Shown: piece after piece, positions 56,487 through 64,000 of the stretch | How the letters are laid out: the number at the start of each line of letters is the position of its first letter | Position numbering within the stretch: the first letter of the stretch is position 1 | NCBI RefSeq assembly: GCF_003240565.2 | Contig: NZ_CP117257.1 | Location: forward strand, 310,001-374,000 | Reading direction: 5' to 3' | DNA length: 64,000 bases | Source of the DNA: Rhizobium tumorigenes | Lineage (GTDB): Bacteria > Pseudomonadota > Alphaproteobacteria > Rhizobiales > Rhizobiaceae | Notes under the pieces: generated by a model | What the model was told of the DNA's origin: nothing | Database searches by the model: none | What the model saw: the letters and a program-made list of their open reading frames with translations, nothing else | Made by a program: the position numbers and the translations under genes

Positions 56487-57220
56487 TATTGCTGACCTCC
56501 TTCATTTAAGTCGAACAAAAATTGGTTGTCGTCTTGCGATTTGCGGTTGTCCTGGTCTGGCGGCGGCGGCGGAACGGATGGACCGCCAGCCCCACCCTCC
56601 GGATAGCGACGCTTGTACGAACCCCAAACATCCCATGTTTCGGATCTTGGCTTCTCACGATCGTCTTTTTGACGCTCCGTTAACGGAGGGACGAGCTGTT
56701 TTGCGGCCGCTTCAACTTTTTGCACGTACCCGTTCGCAAAGCCGTGCTTGAAGTCACCGGTGTTATAGGCAGAGATTGCCCGACGAAGCGCCAATTGCTC
56801 CTCTTCAGCCGTGTGACCTCCAGCGTAGCGGCTCCCAAGCAAATTCGCGGCGGCAGATAATGACGAGCACGGTTGAAGGGCTTCGCCAGGTGTCAGTCCG
56901 AGAACGGAAAAATTCCGGGAGTTGATCTGCATTAGCCCAACATCCAGCGAATGCTGTGCATTGAGACGGTCCATCACGACTTGCCTTGCTTGGAGCCTGT
57001 TCTGCCAGTGAAGTGTTTCACCGGTGGTGTTGTCATGCACGGCAAGCGGATCAAAGCGACTTTCAACCTGAGCGACCGCTGCAAGCGTAGATGGAGCAAC
57101 TGACGGGGCGCATTCGCGCGCAAAATAATTGAACTCAGCAAATGAGAGTGGCGCCGCGCCGCTCGAGGAGCACATAGAGGCCAACAAGACGATCGACAGC
57201 GGTCCTGTTGCCTCCCACAT
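56486..57220 (-). CDS. virB1: VirB1 lytic transglycosylase
   Basis: About 244 residues, periplasmic. Signal peptide (WEATGPLSIVLLASMCSSSG) then a SLT domain with catalytic Glu in AAVAQVESRFDPLAVHDN, the LDVGLMQINSRNF motif and AISAYNTGDFKHGFANGY. Opens peptidoglycan for T4SS assembly. ATG 57220 gives the Agrobacterium length; GTG at 57247 is an alternative. First gene of the eleven-gene virB operon; a vir box stands 120 bases upstream. Confidence 0.94.
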   Translation of the reverse strand: MWEATGPLSIVLLASMCSSSGAAPLSFAEFNYFARECAPSVAPSTLAAVAQVESRFDPLAVHDNTTGETLHWQNRLQARQVVMDRLNAQHSLDVGLMQINSRNFSVLGLTPGEALQPCSSLSAAANLLGSRYAGGHTAEEEQLALRRAISAYNTGDFKHGFANGYVQKVEAAAKQLVPPLTERQKDDREKPRSETWDVWGSYKRRYPEGGAGGPSVPPPPPDQDNRKSQDDNQFLFDLNEGGQQ

Positions 57221-57339
57221 TGCCGATCTCCCCAAGCTCATAACCACTACAGCCCCTTCGTTCGGAAAAATGCCGTCATCTGATGTTCACGACTATCGGG
57301 ACGGTCGGTTACTCCAGGATTTTAGTTTTCTTCTTTTTG

Positions 57340-57351
57340 ATTTCATTTGAA
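57340..57351 (-). promoter_or_regulatory. Candidate vir box upstream of virB1
   Basis: On the minus strand TTCAAATGAAAT matches the consensus TNCAATTGAAAY at 11 of 12 positions. It lies about 120 bases before virB1, suitable for VirG activation of the virB operon. Confidence 0.65.
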
Positions 57352-57687
57352 GCGAAAACCGCTTTTCAAGCACTCGAAGCGCCGCCGGCGAAGATGGCCC
57401 TCCAAGACGACAGCGGGGATATATTGATCCCGCACGGTATAATTTTTGTTTTTGAACGCGTGTAGCGCGACATCACTGACGAAGGGTTAGGCGACATCGA
57501 AGTTGACGACTTCAACGGCCACGATAGAGGTTGTGACTCATCCTTGCTTTATGATCAAGAGCGACGCCGCTGGCTGACGCTGCTGGATAGCGGTGCGTCG
57601 TCGAAAGCTCTCGACGTTCATTTCGAAGATGGTCCGCAAAACGAGTCTTCTGATTCAAATGACTCGATAATTTGTAACAAGAAACTG

Positions 57688-57840
57688 ACCAGCGGCGGAA
57701 TGCGCAAGACCCGCCATCGCGGAAAGGATCGCGTCGGCTGGATGTTCACCCTGACAGCGACGGCTTACAATCTGGTGAGGCTGCCAAAGCTGCTGGCGAC
57801 AGCATAGTCGCGCCCGTAATCCGCCGAAAGAAGGCGGATT
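57688..57840 (+). pseudogene. IS5 transposase 3' fragment
   Basis: Encodes only the last 39 residues of the transposase at 24335-25459 (TSGGMRKTRHRGKDRVGW to LVRLPKLLATA) plus some 3' non-coding sequence. The upstream open frame from about 57480 (GDIEVDDFNGHDRGCDSSL, RRRWLTLLDSGASSKAL) is not part of IS5 and is unrecognised. Confidence 0.8.
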
Positions 57841-57916
57841 ACCACCAAGTCGCCCCACAGCAGCACGGAAGACCTGCAGCAATTGCAGTGCGGGCGCCAC
57901 ACGTGACCAGAGGGTT

Positions 57917-58042
57917 GGCGATCTGAAAGGGCGGGCACGACGTATCGCGATCGTCGCGATGGCACGCAAGCTTCTGATTGCGCTCTGGCGCTATACCGAA
58001 AAAGGCGAGATCCCGGCCGGAGCCGTTCTCCGAGCAGCATAG
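57917..58042 (+). pseudogene. IS110-family transposase C-terminal fragment
   Basis: Residues GDLKGRARRIAIVAMARKLL and ALWRYTEKGEIPAGAVLRAA before the stop match the very end of IS110/IS1111-type transposases. No catalytic part is present. Confidence 0.65.
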
Positions 58043-58318
58043 AAATCGCAGCCAGTATTTGCTGGCTGTGCGATGAGGATGACCGTCTTCCTCAATGGTC
58101 AACCAAGAACCGCGTTCCAGGTTGGTCGTGCTCATTGGGGCTTGCCTCGTGCATGAGGCATTGTGGTTATGGGCTCTTCGTCGACCCGACTGCATGTAAG
58201 GTTACGTAGCAAAGGCTGCCACACAGCGCTGCCCAACCTCGCAATGGTTTCCGGAATTGGAAAGAGAAGAATATGGCACGATGACGTTGACACATGAACC
58301 CTCATATAAGACGAGGCC

Positions 58319-58471
58319 AAGCATTTGGCGGAAATCGCCCGTCATTTTGACGAGGATGCGCACGCCATCCTCATCATGGGTTATGCGGGCTGGCACAAGT
58401 CCAATCATCTTGTCGTGCCCGAAAACATCACCATCCTACAAGTCCCGCCGAAATCGCCGGAGCTAAGCTAA
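58319..58471 (+). pseudogene. IS630-family transposase internal fragment
   Basis: Reads KHLAEIARHFDEDAHAILIM then GYAGWHKSNHLVVPENITI, PPKSPELS and a stop. The family has LDGAGWH here; the catalytic Asp is replaced (LIMGYAGWH), and both ends are missing. Confidence 0.7.
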
Positions 58472-58635
58472 TCTCGCGGGGCAAGGTCATATCGACGGCG
58501 GCCTTCACCACCAACAAACCACGTCTATAGTTCGCGAGCATCATCCATGATTTGGTGCCCACCTTTTCGGCGGACATATAATACCTGAGAGCACCGCGCT
58601 TCAGAAGGCGCATAAAAAGCGCGCTTACTAAGAAA

Positions 58636-59574
58636 TTATCGCGATAATCCAGAGGGATTTCTGTCACGGGAAGAAGCATCTAGCTCAGTTCGCGTGCGTG
58701 CGTATGCATCATTGATATTTTTCGCAAAGCTTCCGCTACCTGTTAAGAGCCCGGCATCATTCGGACCCCGTCTTGCTATCGAAGCGCTATATCTTTCAAT
58801 TGTCTCGATTACTGTGTCTATAGGTCTGACCTCAGGCTCCGTCGCTTCCCTATATCTTATAGGATTTGCGTCCATGTCTTTTTGAACCTCAAAATCGGCG
58901 TAAGCTCGGCGAAACAGGGGAGACAGTCCCGGACGACTGTTCCTCTCTTGTTTGATGCGGGCCCGTTGATCTCCATTCAGGTACTTTTCGCCTTCGACCA
59001 ACACATCGGCCGCAGGGCATTTCTGACCCATATTCCAAGTCAAAGGGGGATCTAGCCGCAAAATCTCGATGGAGCGTTCCATGAGGCTCGTCTTGTTTGC
59101 TTCACCAAGATCATCCAAGTGCTTTATGACGCTGAGAATTGCGTCGCATTGAGCAGATTCTGGTAAACTGAGGATGTGGTTCACAAATTTCGCTTTTCCC
59201 CCTTCAGTCTGGAACTTAAGAATTGGGCCAACGGCCTTCGTTCTCGCCGTCGGAGAAGGTCGATTCGTCGCCTCCTCGGGTAATTGATTTCCGGGAATAA
59301 CGGTATCGAACACGGTTCTGGCGGAAGTGCAAATTCGCTTCATTCGCGCGTGGTATTTTCCGACGGGATCGCTTGTAACGGCTTCACGACCCGGACGTCC
59401 GGTACGTTCCAGGCTTCCGAGATTCCTTGCCGTTTCTACCGGGTCCTGGTTAGGAATATAAGTCGCTACCTTTGCCAAGAGCTCGGAAGGCATATCCATA
59501 TTTGTCACTGTGGAATTGGCTTCCCTACGGGAAGCTCCGGAATCATCATTTAAGATTTGCTGGCTAGGCTCCAT
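58636..59574 (-). CDS. virF: VirF-like F-box effector
   Basis: 312 residues from ATG 59574. The N-terminal F-box region (28-65) reads DMPSELLAKVATYI, DPVETARNLGSLERTGR, and lines up with Agrobacterium VirF (LP...L..VA, PVES..NI); the block DPVGKYHARMKRICTSAR follows the same order. A long middle part is less conserved. The C-terminus (DAYARTRTELDASSRDRN) is basic like the VirF export signal. VirF enters plant cells through VirB/D4 and joins SCF ubiquitin ligases. Length is near that of the long nopaline-type VirF (from memory). No break in the frame. A vir box lies 80 bases upstream, so it is probably induced with the vir regulon. Confidence 0.82.
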   Translation of the reverse strand: MEPSQQILNDDSGASRREANSTVTNMDMPSELLAKVATYIPNQDPVETARNLGSLERTGRPGREAVTSDPVGKYHARMKRICTSARTVFDTVIPGNQLPEEATNRPSPTARTKAVGPILKFQTEGGKAKFVNHILSLPESAQCDAILSVIKHLDDLGEANKTSLMERSIEILRLDPPLTWNMGQKCPAADVLVEGEKYLNGDQRARIKQERNSRPGLSPLFRRAYADFEVQKDMDANPIRYREATEPEVRPIDTVIETIERYSASIARRGPNDAGLLTGSGSFAKNINDAYARTRTELDASSRDRNPSGLSR

Positions 59575-59653
59575 AGTGCATGCTCCATCTTCTCTCAATC
59601 ACTTGGAGCCTACTTTGGTGGTGAGAGAGCCTCAACCTTTATTGTATTACTTT

Positions 59654-59682
59654 TGCAATTGACAGACATTGGTTCAATGGTT
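59654..59682. promoter_or_regulatory. Candidate vir boxes upstream of the virF-like gene
   Basis: TGCAATTGACAG (59654-59665, plus strand) keeps the full TGCAATTGA core and matches the consensus at 10 of 12. A second weaker box (AACCATTGAACC on the minus strand, 59671-59682) lies next to it. VirG boxes work in either orientation, so they probably drive the gene starting at 59574. Confidence 0.6.
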
Positions 59683-59710
59683 GTGTCGACAGAGCGGAAT
59701 TTCGAAATCG

Positions 59711-60406
59711 TCATTTTTCAACGGTATAGGTCCCGGCGTAACGTGAATTGTGCAGCACGCGCATCGCCGTTGAAGGCGTCAGTGGCCGGAAAACCGTCTG
59801 GCTGTCATGGAAGCGGGAGCGAAAGAGAATGCCATCCTGACGAAAGGCTTTGACAGTCTGAGAGGCGGATTCGACGCGAGAGAAAGTCTCGAAGAAATGG
59901 GCGATCGTCTCTCTGACCTGGAAGTCTGGATCAATGGTTCACATTGCCGGAATGATCGTAGACCATGCCGGTTGGCAGTGGGCAACGAAACTCGCCACGC
60001 CGGGCCTTATTGAGGATGCCGCCGCGCAGCCATGCCTTAATCACGTGGAGTTCGGCCTCACTCATTGTTCCCTTCAGGCCGAGCAGGAGCCGGTCGTTGA
60101 AATTTGCCGCGTCATATCAGCAAGGCCGCAGCTCTCGAGCAGGCGCTGCCAGTCAGCACTGTGGCGCGTCAGACGGGAGACCTCCAGGCCCATGCCGACA
60201 TCGCTGACCAGCCGCTGAAATCCTTCGCGTCAGACCGCCGATGCGCCGGATCCACCCTGATCGTTATCGTTGACGATAATCAGCTCCTCGCGCCAACCTA
60301 GGGCGATAGCGCGCCCGCGAAGCGCATATTGCCGCATGGCGCTCTCGGTATTGTCGATGACTTGCCGCATCGAAGATTGGCGGACGTAGAGGTACGCGCC
60401 GCGTTC
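59711..60406 (-). pseudogene. Relic of a second serine recombinase
   Basis: A decayed relative of the recombinase at 30910-33026. It begins in ERGAYLYVRQSSMRQVIDN without a start, has several internal gaps and frame breaks (around 60110-60230), and ends after HNSRYAGTYTV. Its intact stretch KAWLRGGILNKARRG shows what the other copy lost. Confidence 0.75.
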
Positions 60407-60503
60407 ACGGTGTTGATGGCTGCCCAAAAGCGCGCATAGAAGGGCATGCTCCTGAAAGCCGAAGTCCACTCGGCAGGAATTCAGTATCGCGACGGAGCGG
60501 CAC

Positions 60504-60806
60504 TTGGTTTTCAACAGGCTCGCCAACCGGTTTCCATTCATCGAGAAAATCTGCGGCGATGGCGGCTATCAGGGCCCCAAGGTCGAAGAGGCAAGTCCGC
60601 GCCCGATGCAAATTGTCAAACGTAACCAGGTCGGTTTCCGGGTGCTCCCAAAGCGATGGATCGTCGAGCGAACGCTGGCGTGGCTCGGCATAAACCGCAG
60701 AATGGCAAAGGATTTTGAACGTTTCTCAGCCACAAGCCTCGCCTTCATCCAAACTGCAATGATAAAGCTCATGACCAGAAGGCTCGCTCGCTACCTGCTT
60801 TCTTGA
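60504..60806 (+). pseudogene. IS5-family transposase C-terminal fragment
   Basis: About 100 residues: ICGDGGYQGPKVEE (second catalytic Asp), RWIVERTLAWLGINRRMAKD (catalytic Glu) and a C-terminal helix. The N-terminal half is missing, cut at the junction with the recombinase relic. It is a different IS5 subgroup from those at 24335 and 28012. Confidence 0.75.
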
Positions 60807-61073
60807 ATGGACTCTATGGGCTGTTTTGCGCGATGATCGCGGCTGGAACGGATCCGATCCGGCAGGCGTGGTCGTCAACTACCGGCCTGGGCGTAAAGGG
60901 GAATATGCCGCAGAGATCCTCGACGGCTTCAACGGTACGATCAAGTTGATGCCTATGGTGGCTACTCGCACCTGGCCACGCCAGATCGCACGGGCGGCGA
61001 TCCGCTGAAGCTGGCCTTCTGTTGAGCACACGGTCGCAGAAAACTGATTAAGGCCAAGCCGAAAAAGGGCTAG

Positions 61074-62487
61074 CATTACAGTTGCGTATTTTTACAAGTT
61101 CTGAATCTATAGGCCTCCATGATTCGGAGGTCATGGATGATGGGTGCATCGATCGAGACAACGTTGGAACTTTGGGCATCGTCGCTGCGTGAAGTTAAGG
61201 CGCGTATGCGCGGATTGTTTACGCAGGAGCGCGTTGCAGCATCTGCAAACCTTTTCCTGGACGGCTTGTTAGGTGATGAGCGCCGTAAGACAGGTTGGAT
61301 GCGCGCTGAGGCGGCTGGCGATCCTGGTCCGTGGCGACAGCAAGCCATCTTGGGTCGTGGACGCTGGGACGCAGACGGACTTCGCGACATTGTGCGCGAG
61401 TATGTTGTGGAGCACCTTGCCACAGATGATGCGGTCCTGGTCATTGATGAGACCGGCTTCCTCAAGCAGGGCAAGACATCTTGCGGTGTTTCACGTCAAT
61501 ATACAGGGTCAGCGGGCAAGGTAACGAACTGCCAAATCGGTGTGTTCACCGCCTATGTTTCCGATCGTGGTCATGCCTTTATCGATCGAGCCTTGTACTT
61601 GCCAAAGAGTTGGACCAGCGATCCGGCAAGGGTTGCCGCCGCTCATGTTCCTGAAGCTGTAGCCTTCGCTACCAAGCCTGCCCTCGCTGTCGATATGATT
61701 CGGCGGGCGCTGACAGCCAAAGTGCCGTTTTCATGGGTGGCAGCAGATGCGGTGTATGGCGTCGGAGACGTCGAAGGAGCGCTGCGCCGAGCCTGCAAAG
61801 GTTACGTTCTTGGGGTTAAATCCGACCATCATTTTGGCGCTTGGTCTGGTAAGCCTTTCGTCGCAGGAACCGCTCTTGAGATTGCCCGTGATCTCGATCC
61901 GGCTGCATGGCATCGCCTTTCCGCTGGCGATGGCACAAAAGGCGCGCGGCTTCATGACTGGGCCTACTGCGAACTGGCCGATCTCGATGCCGACGAATAC
62001 AGTGATACGCAAACCGGGCTTTGGACGCGCGGCTTGTTGATCCGGCGCAATATCAGCGATGGCGACCTCGCATTCTTCACGACTTGGTGCCCGGCCGGAA
62101 CAGGCATTCAGACGCTCGTATCCGTCGAAGGTCACCGTTGGGCAATCGAAGATAGCTTCGAGACAGCCAAGAACGAACTCGGCCTCGATCATAACGAGAC
62201 CCGCTCGTGGCATGGCTGGCATCGCCATGTCTCGCTCGTCATGCTCGCCTTCGCAATGATGGCTGTGATCCGATATCGCGCCAATAATGCGGCACCCCAA
62301 AAAAGACCGAGGATGCCGACCATCACGATCTGATCCGCTGGTCCATCCAAGAGGTCCGACGCATTGCGAATAAGCTTGCCCAGCGGCGTATAAAGCCCGC
62401 CCACATCATCGCATGGTCATGTTGGAGACGAGCGCATCAAGCTGCCGCCCAACGCGCTCACCTGAAATCAAAATTGCAACTGTAATG
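61074..62487 (+). mobile_element. IS701-family element, copy 3 (1414 bp)
   Basis: Same length, ends and orientation as copies 1 and 2, with CTAG at 61070-61073 and 62488-62491. Inserted in a dead IS66 transposase gene. Closer to copy 1 than to copy 2 in sequence. Confidence 0.92.
61119..62333 (+). CDS. IS701-family transposase, copy 3
   Basis: 404 residues, same protein sequence as copy 1 as far as I can tell, with only silent differences. DDE motifs intact; likely active. Confidence 0.92.
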   Translation: MIRRSWMMGASIETTLELWASSLREVKARMRGLFTQERVAASANLFLDGLLGDERRKTGWMRAEAAGDPGPWRQQAILGRGRWDADGLRDIVREYVVEHLATDDAVLVIDETGFLKQGKTSCGVSRQYTGSAGKVTNCQIGVFTAYVSDRGHAFIDRALYLPKSWTSDPARVAAAHVPEAVAFATKPALAVDMIRRALTAKVPFSWVAADAVYGVGDVEGALRRACKGYVLGVKSDHHFGAWSGKPFVAGTALEIARDLDPAAWHRLSAGDGTKGARLHDWAYCELADLDADEYSDTQTGLWTRGLLIRRNISDGDLAFFTTWCPAGTGIQTLVSVEGHRWAIEDSFETAKNELGLDHNETRSWHGWHRHVSLVMLAFAMMAVIRYRANNAAPQKRPRMPTITI

Positions 62488-63000
62488 CTAGGCCATCGTC
62501 GACGAGGCGTTGTTGCGGATCGCCGCTCTTTATAAGATTGAAGACGGCATCCGAGGCCACGATCCGGAACATCGCCGGGCAGTCCGCCAACACCTGTCCC
62601 GCCCATTGGTGGACGAGTTCTTCACCTGGCTGACCGCTCAGGCAGTGCGTATCTCTCGCAAGACCGATCTCGGCAAGGCCATGGCTTATATCCTCAAACG
62701 ACAGGATGGCTTCCGGCTGTTCCTTGACGACGGCCGCGTCGACATCGACTCAAACCTGGTCGAAAACGCAATACGCAGCCCGGCCATGAACCGCCGCAAC
62801 GCGCTCTTTGCGGGCCACGACGAAGGCGGACGAAATTGGGCCCGCTTTGCGAGTCTGATCGCAAGCTGCAAAATGAATGGTGTCGAGCCATATGCTTATC
62901 TGCGCGATCTCTTCATCAGCCATTGCAAATGGCCATCTCGCCAAAGACATCGACGCCCTTATGCCATGGGCCTATGCACAACGGCCAAGCTCCTCATAAT

Positions 63001-63650
63001 GAGCACGTCCGGGACTCCCCGACGTGCTCATTGAGCTTGCTGCAAGCCCGCAAATTGAGCGGCCCAACTGCATAATCAATGGGGTGGAGCCGCCGCTTAC
63101 GGAAAAACAGGCATGGGATGACTCCTTCTTGGCTTAAAAACAGCCGCCACCTTCACTGAGGGAAAGGGAGCGGTCCATACCATCAAGTGGGCCGTCCAAT
63201 GATCCAGATATGTGACACTGGAAACTATCACCCGCATCAGCGATGATCCGCTCATCAGCCTACCAGCCGTGGCACGCTGATATCCCCTCCAGCCGACACC
63301 AGGAGGCACCGTGGATGTCAAAAGCTACACCACGCTACGGGACACGATCATCGGTCAGCGTCCCCAGGCTCTACTGGTTCGTTTGCGCACAACGATGACA
63401 TGCAAAAAAATGGCTTTCGGTACGGATCGACCTTCAAACCATCGCAACTTCCCGTGTCATCCTGACACGACTTTATCGGACATCCCACCCTCGCTGACGC
63501 CATTCTGATCGCCTCGTTCACAACGCACAACGCATCGATCTATCTGGCGATAGCTTGCGAATGAATCCAGTCGCGAAAATCTTGACTCCCAACCGAGATC
63601 GACTGAAAACAATCGAGACCAGCAGGCCCCCAGCCTCAAGGAGGCGAGAT
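63001..63650. other. Region without a recognised gene
   Basis: About 650 bases between the IS66 relic and the IS21-type end. Frames are short on both strands and none shows a known motif. Probably decayed insertion-sequence DNA. Confidence 0.5.
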
Positions 63651-63654
63651 CATC

Positions 63655-63705
63655 CCGGGATTCGGGGGGCGCAATCATCTCGGAACAAGGGGCGGCTTCA
63701 TCGGA
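63655..63705. repeat. IS21-type terminal sequence (copy 2)
   Basis: G-run followed by CGGAACAAGGGGCGGC and ATCGGAA, closely like 25976-26050. No istA or istB is next to it. It ends about 30 bases before the virA start codon. Confidence 0.5.
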
Positions 63706-63735
63706 AGCGGTATTGGCACGAGGAAGTAAGTACGG

Positions 63736-64000
63736 ATGAATGGAAGGTATTCACCGAATCGGCAAGATTTCAAGACAGGTGCTAAGGCTTGGTCTATCCT
63801 GGCCATGGTAGTTGGTGCAATGATTTTTGCCTTGGCGACAATTGCGTCTTGGCAGGACAATGAGACCAATCGGGCGATCCTGACCCAATTGCGAGCAATT
63901 AACATCGACAGTGCCTCGCTGCAGCGGGATGTACTCCGCGCGGAAGCTGGTATGGTGGCGAACTACCACCCAATTATCGCCAGGTTTGGAGCTTTGCGGA
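63736..64000 (+). CDS. virA: VirA sensor kinase, N-terminal part (runs off the window)
   Basis: The first 88 codons of VirA: start [20 protein letters not shown], a membrane helix at about 20-40 ([19 protein letters not shown]), and the start of the periplasmic domain ([36 protein letters not shown]). These agree closely with Agrobacterium VirA. VirA senses plant phenolics, sugars and acidity and phosphorylates VirG. An AGGAAG ribosome-binding site precedes ATG 63736. It points away from virB, whereas in Ti plasmids virA and virB point the same way. The kinase part lies beyond the window. Confidence 0.9.
   Translation, partial: MNGRYSPNRQDFKTGAKAWSILAMVVGAMIFALATIASWQDNETNRAILTQLRAINIDSASLQRDVLRAEAGMVANYHPIIARFGALR

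Larger units (their letters stand above)
60812..63000 (+). pseudogene. IS66 TnpC remnant interrupted by IS701 copy 3
   Basis: Before IS701: RDDRGWNGSDPAGVVVNYRP, then a one-base loss before VDAYGGYSHL, and a Trp-to-TGA change in FCWAHGRRK. After IS701: VDEALLRIAALYKIEDGIRG, RQDGFRLFLDDGRVDIDSN and IRSPAMNRRNALFAGHDEG, another frame break near 62925, and the end LAKDIDALMPWAYAQRPSS. The N-terminal third is absent. It is a different IS66 subtype from 36139-37796. Confidence 0.82.

Noticed and set aside
58428..58679. 83-codon minus-strand frame downstream of the virF-like gene
   Set aside because: It overlaps the end of the virF-like gene and the IS630 fragment and has no recognisable motif.
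1..64000. CRISPR arrays, rRNA, tRNA and T-DNA border-like 25-mers
   Set aside because: No regular spaced repeats, no rRNA or tRNA signature, and no convincing border repeat were seen; a tRNA or border scan by program would be the decisive check.

Overview
The window looks like a plasmid-borne accessory region of a Rhizobium/Agrobacterium-type alphaproteobacterium. The reasons are an almost complete Agrobacterium-style vir regulon, many insertion sequences of the families common on rhizobial symbiotic and tumour-inducing plasmids, and solute transporters with IclR regulators typical of these bacteria. No nod, nif, rep or T-DNA border sequence was recognised, so whether this is a symbiotic, Ti/Ri-like or other plasmid is left open.

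Region 1 (about 0.15-24.1 kb) is catabolic. An oligopeptide-type ABC transporter (fused double ATPase, two permeases, and a separate solute-binding protein) surrounds an IclR regulator, an MmgE/PrpD protein, an N-formylglutamate-amidohydrolase-like enzyme, an FAD-dependent amine/amino-acid oxidase and a second IclR regulator. A semialdehyde dehydrogenase with a premature stop follows. After an insertion-sequence block (13.66-17.21 kb, an IS91-type element inside an IS630 element) comes a polyamine-type ABC transporter with a class III aminotransferase and a third, divergent IclR regulator. Together these suggest uptake and breakdown of an unidentified amide/amine compound.

Region 2 (about 24.3-38.4 kb) is a pile of mobile elements: IS5, IS21, IS3, two IS701 copies, an IS5/IS427-type element, and an IS66 element. 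The IS66 tnpB gene is split by a 5-kb serine-recombinase element, which itself carries an IS1182 copy.

Region 3 (about 38.5-57.4 kb) is the vir region. It reads virB1-virB11 and virG on the minus strand, virC1-virC2 on the plus strand, then virD1, virD2, two putative accessory genes, virD4 and a VirD5-position gene on the minus strand. All eleven virB genes, virG, virC1, virC2, virD1 and virD4 look intact. The relaxase gene virD2 is broken at a run of eight G, and the genes between virD2 and virD4 also carry a frameshift or stop. Candidate VirG-binding vir boxes lie before virB, virC/virD, virG and a virF-like gene.

Region 4 (about 57.4-64.0 kb) holds relics of several insertion sequences and a recombinase. 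Among them are an intact virF-like F-box effector gene (58.6-59.6 kb), a third IS701 copy inside a dead IS66 transposase gene, and the first 88 codons of virA, which run off the window end. virA faces away from virB, unlike its usual orientation. The simplest reading is a type IV secretion system still able to export effector proteins while its DNA-transfer branch is decaying.
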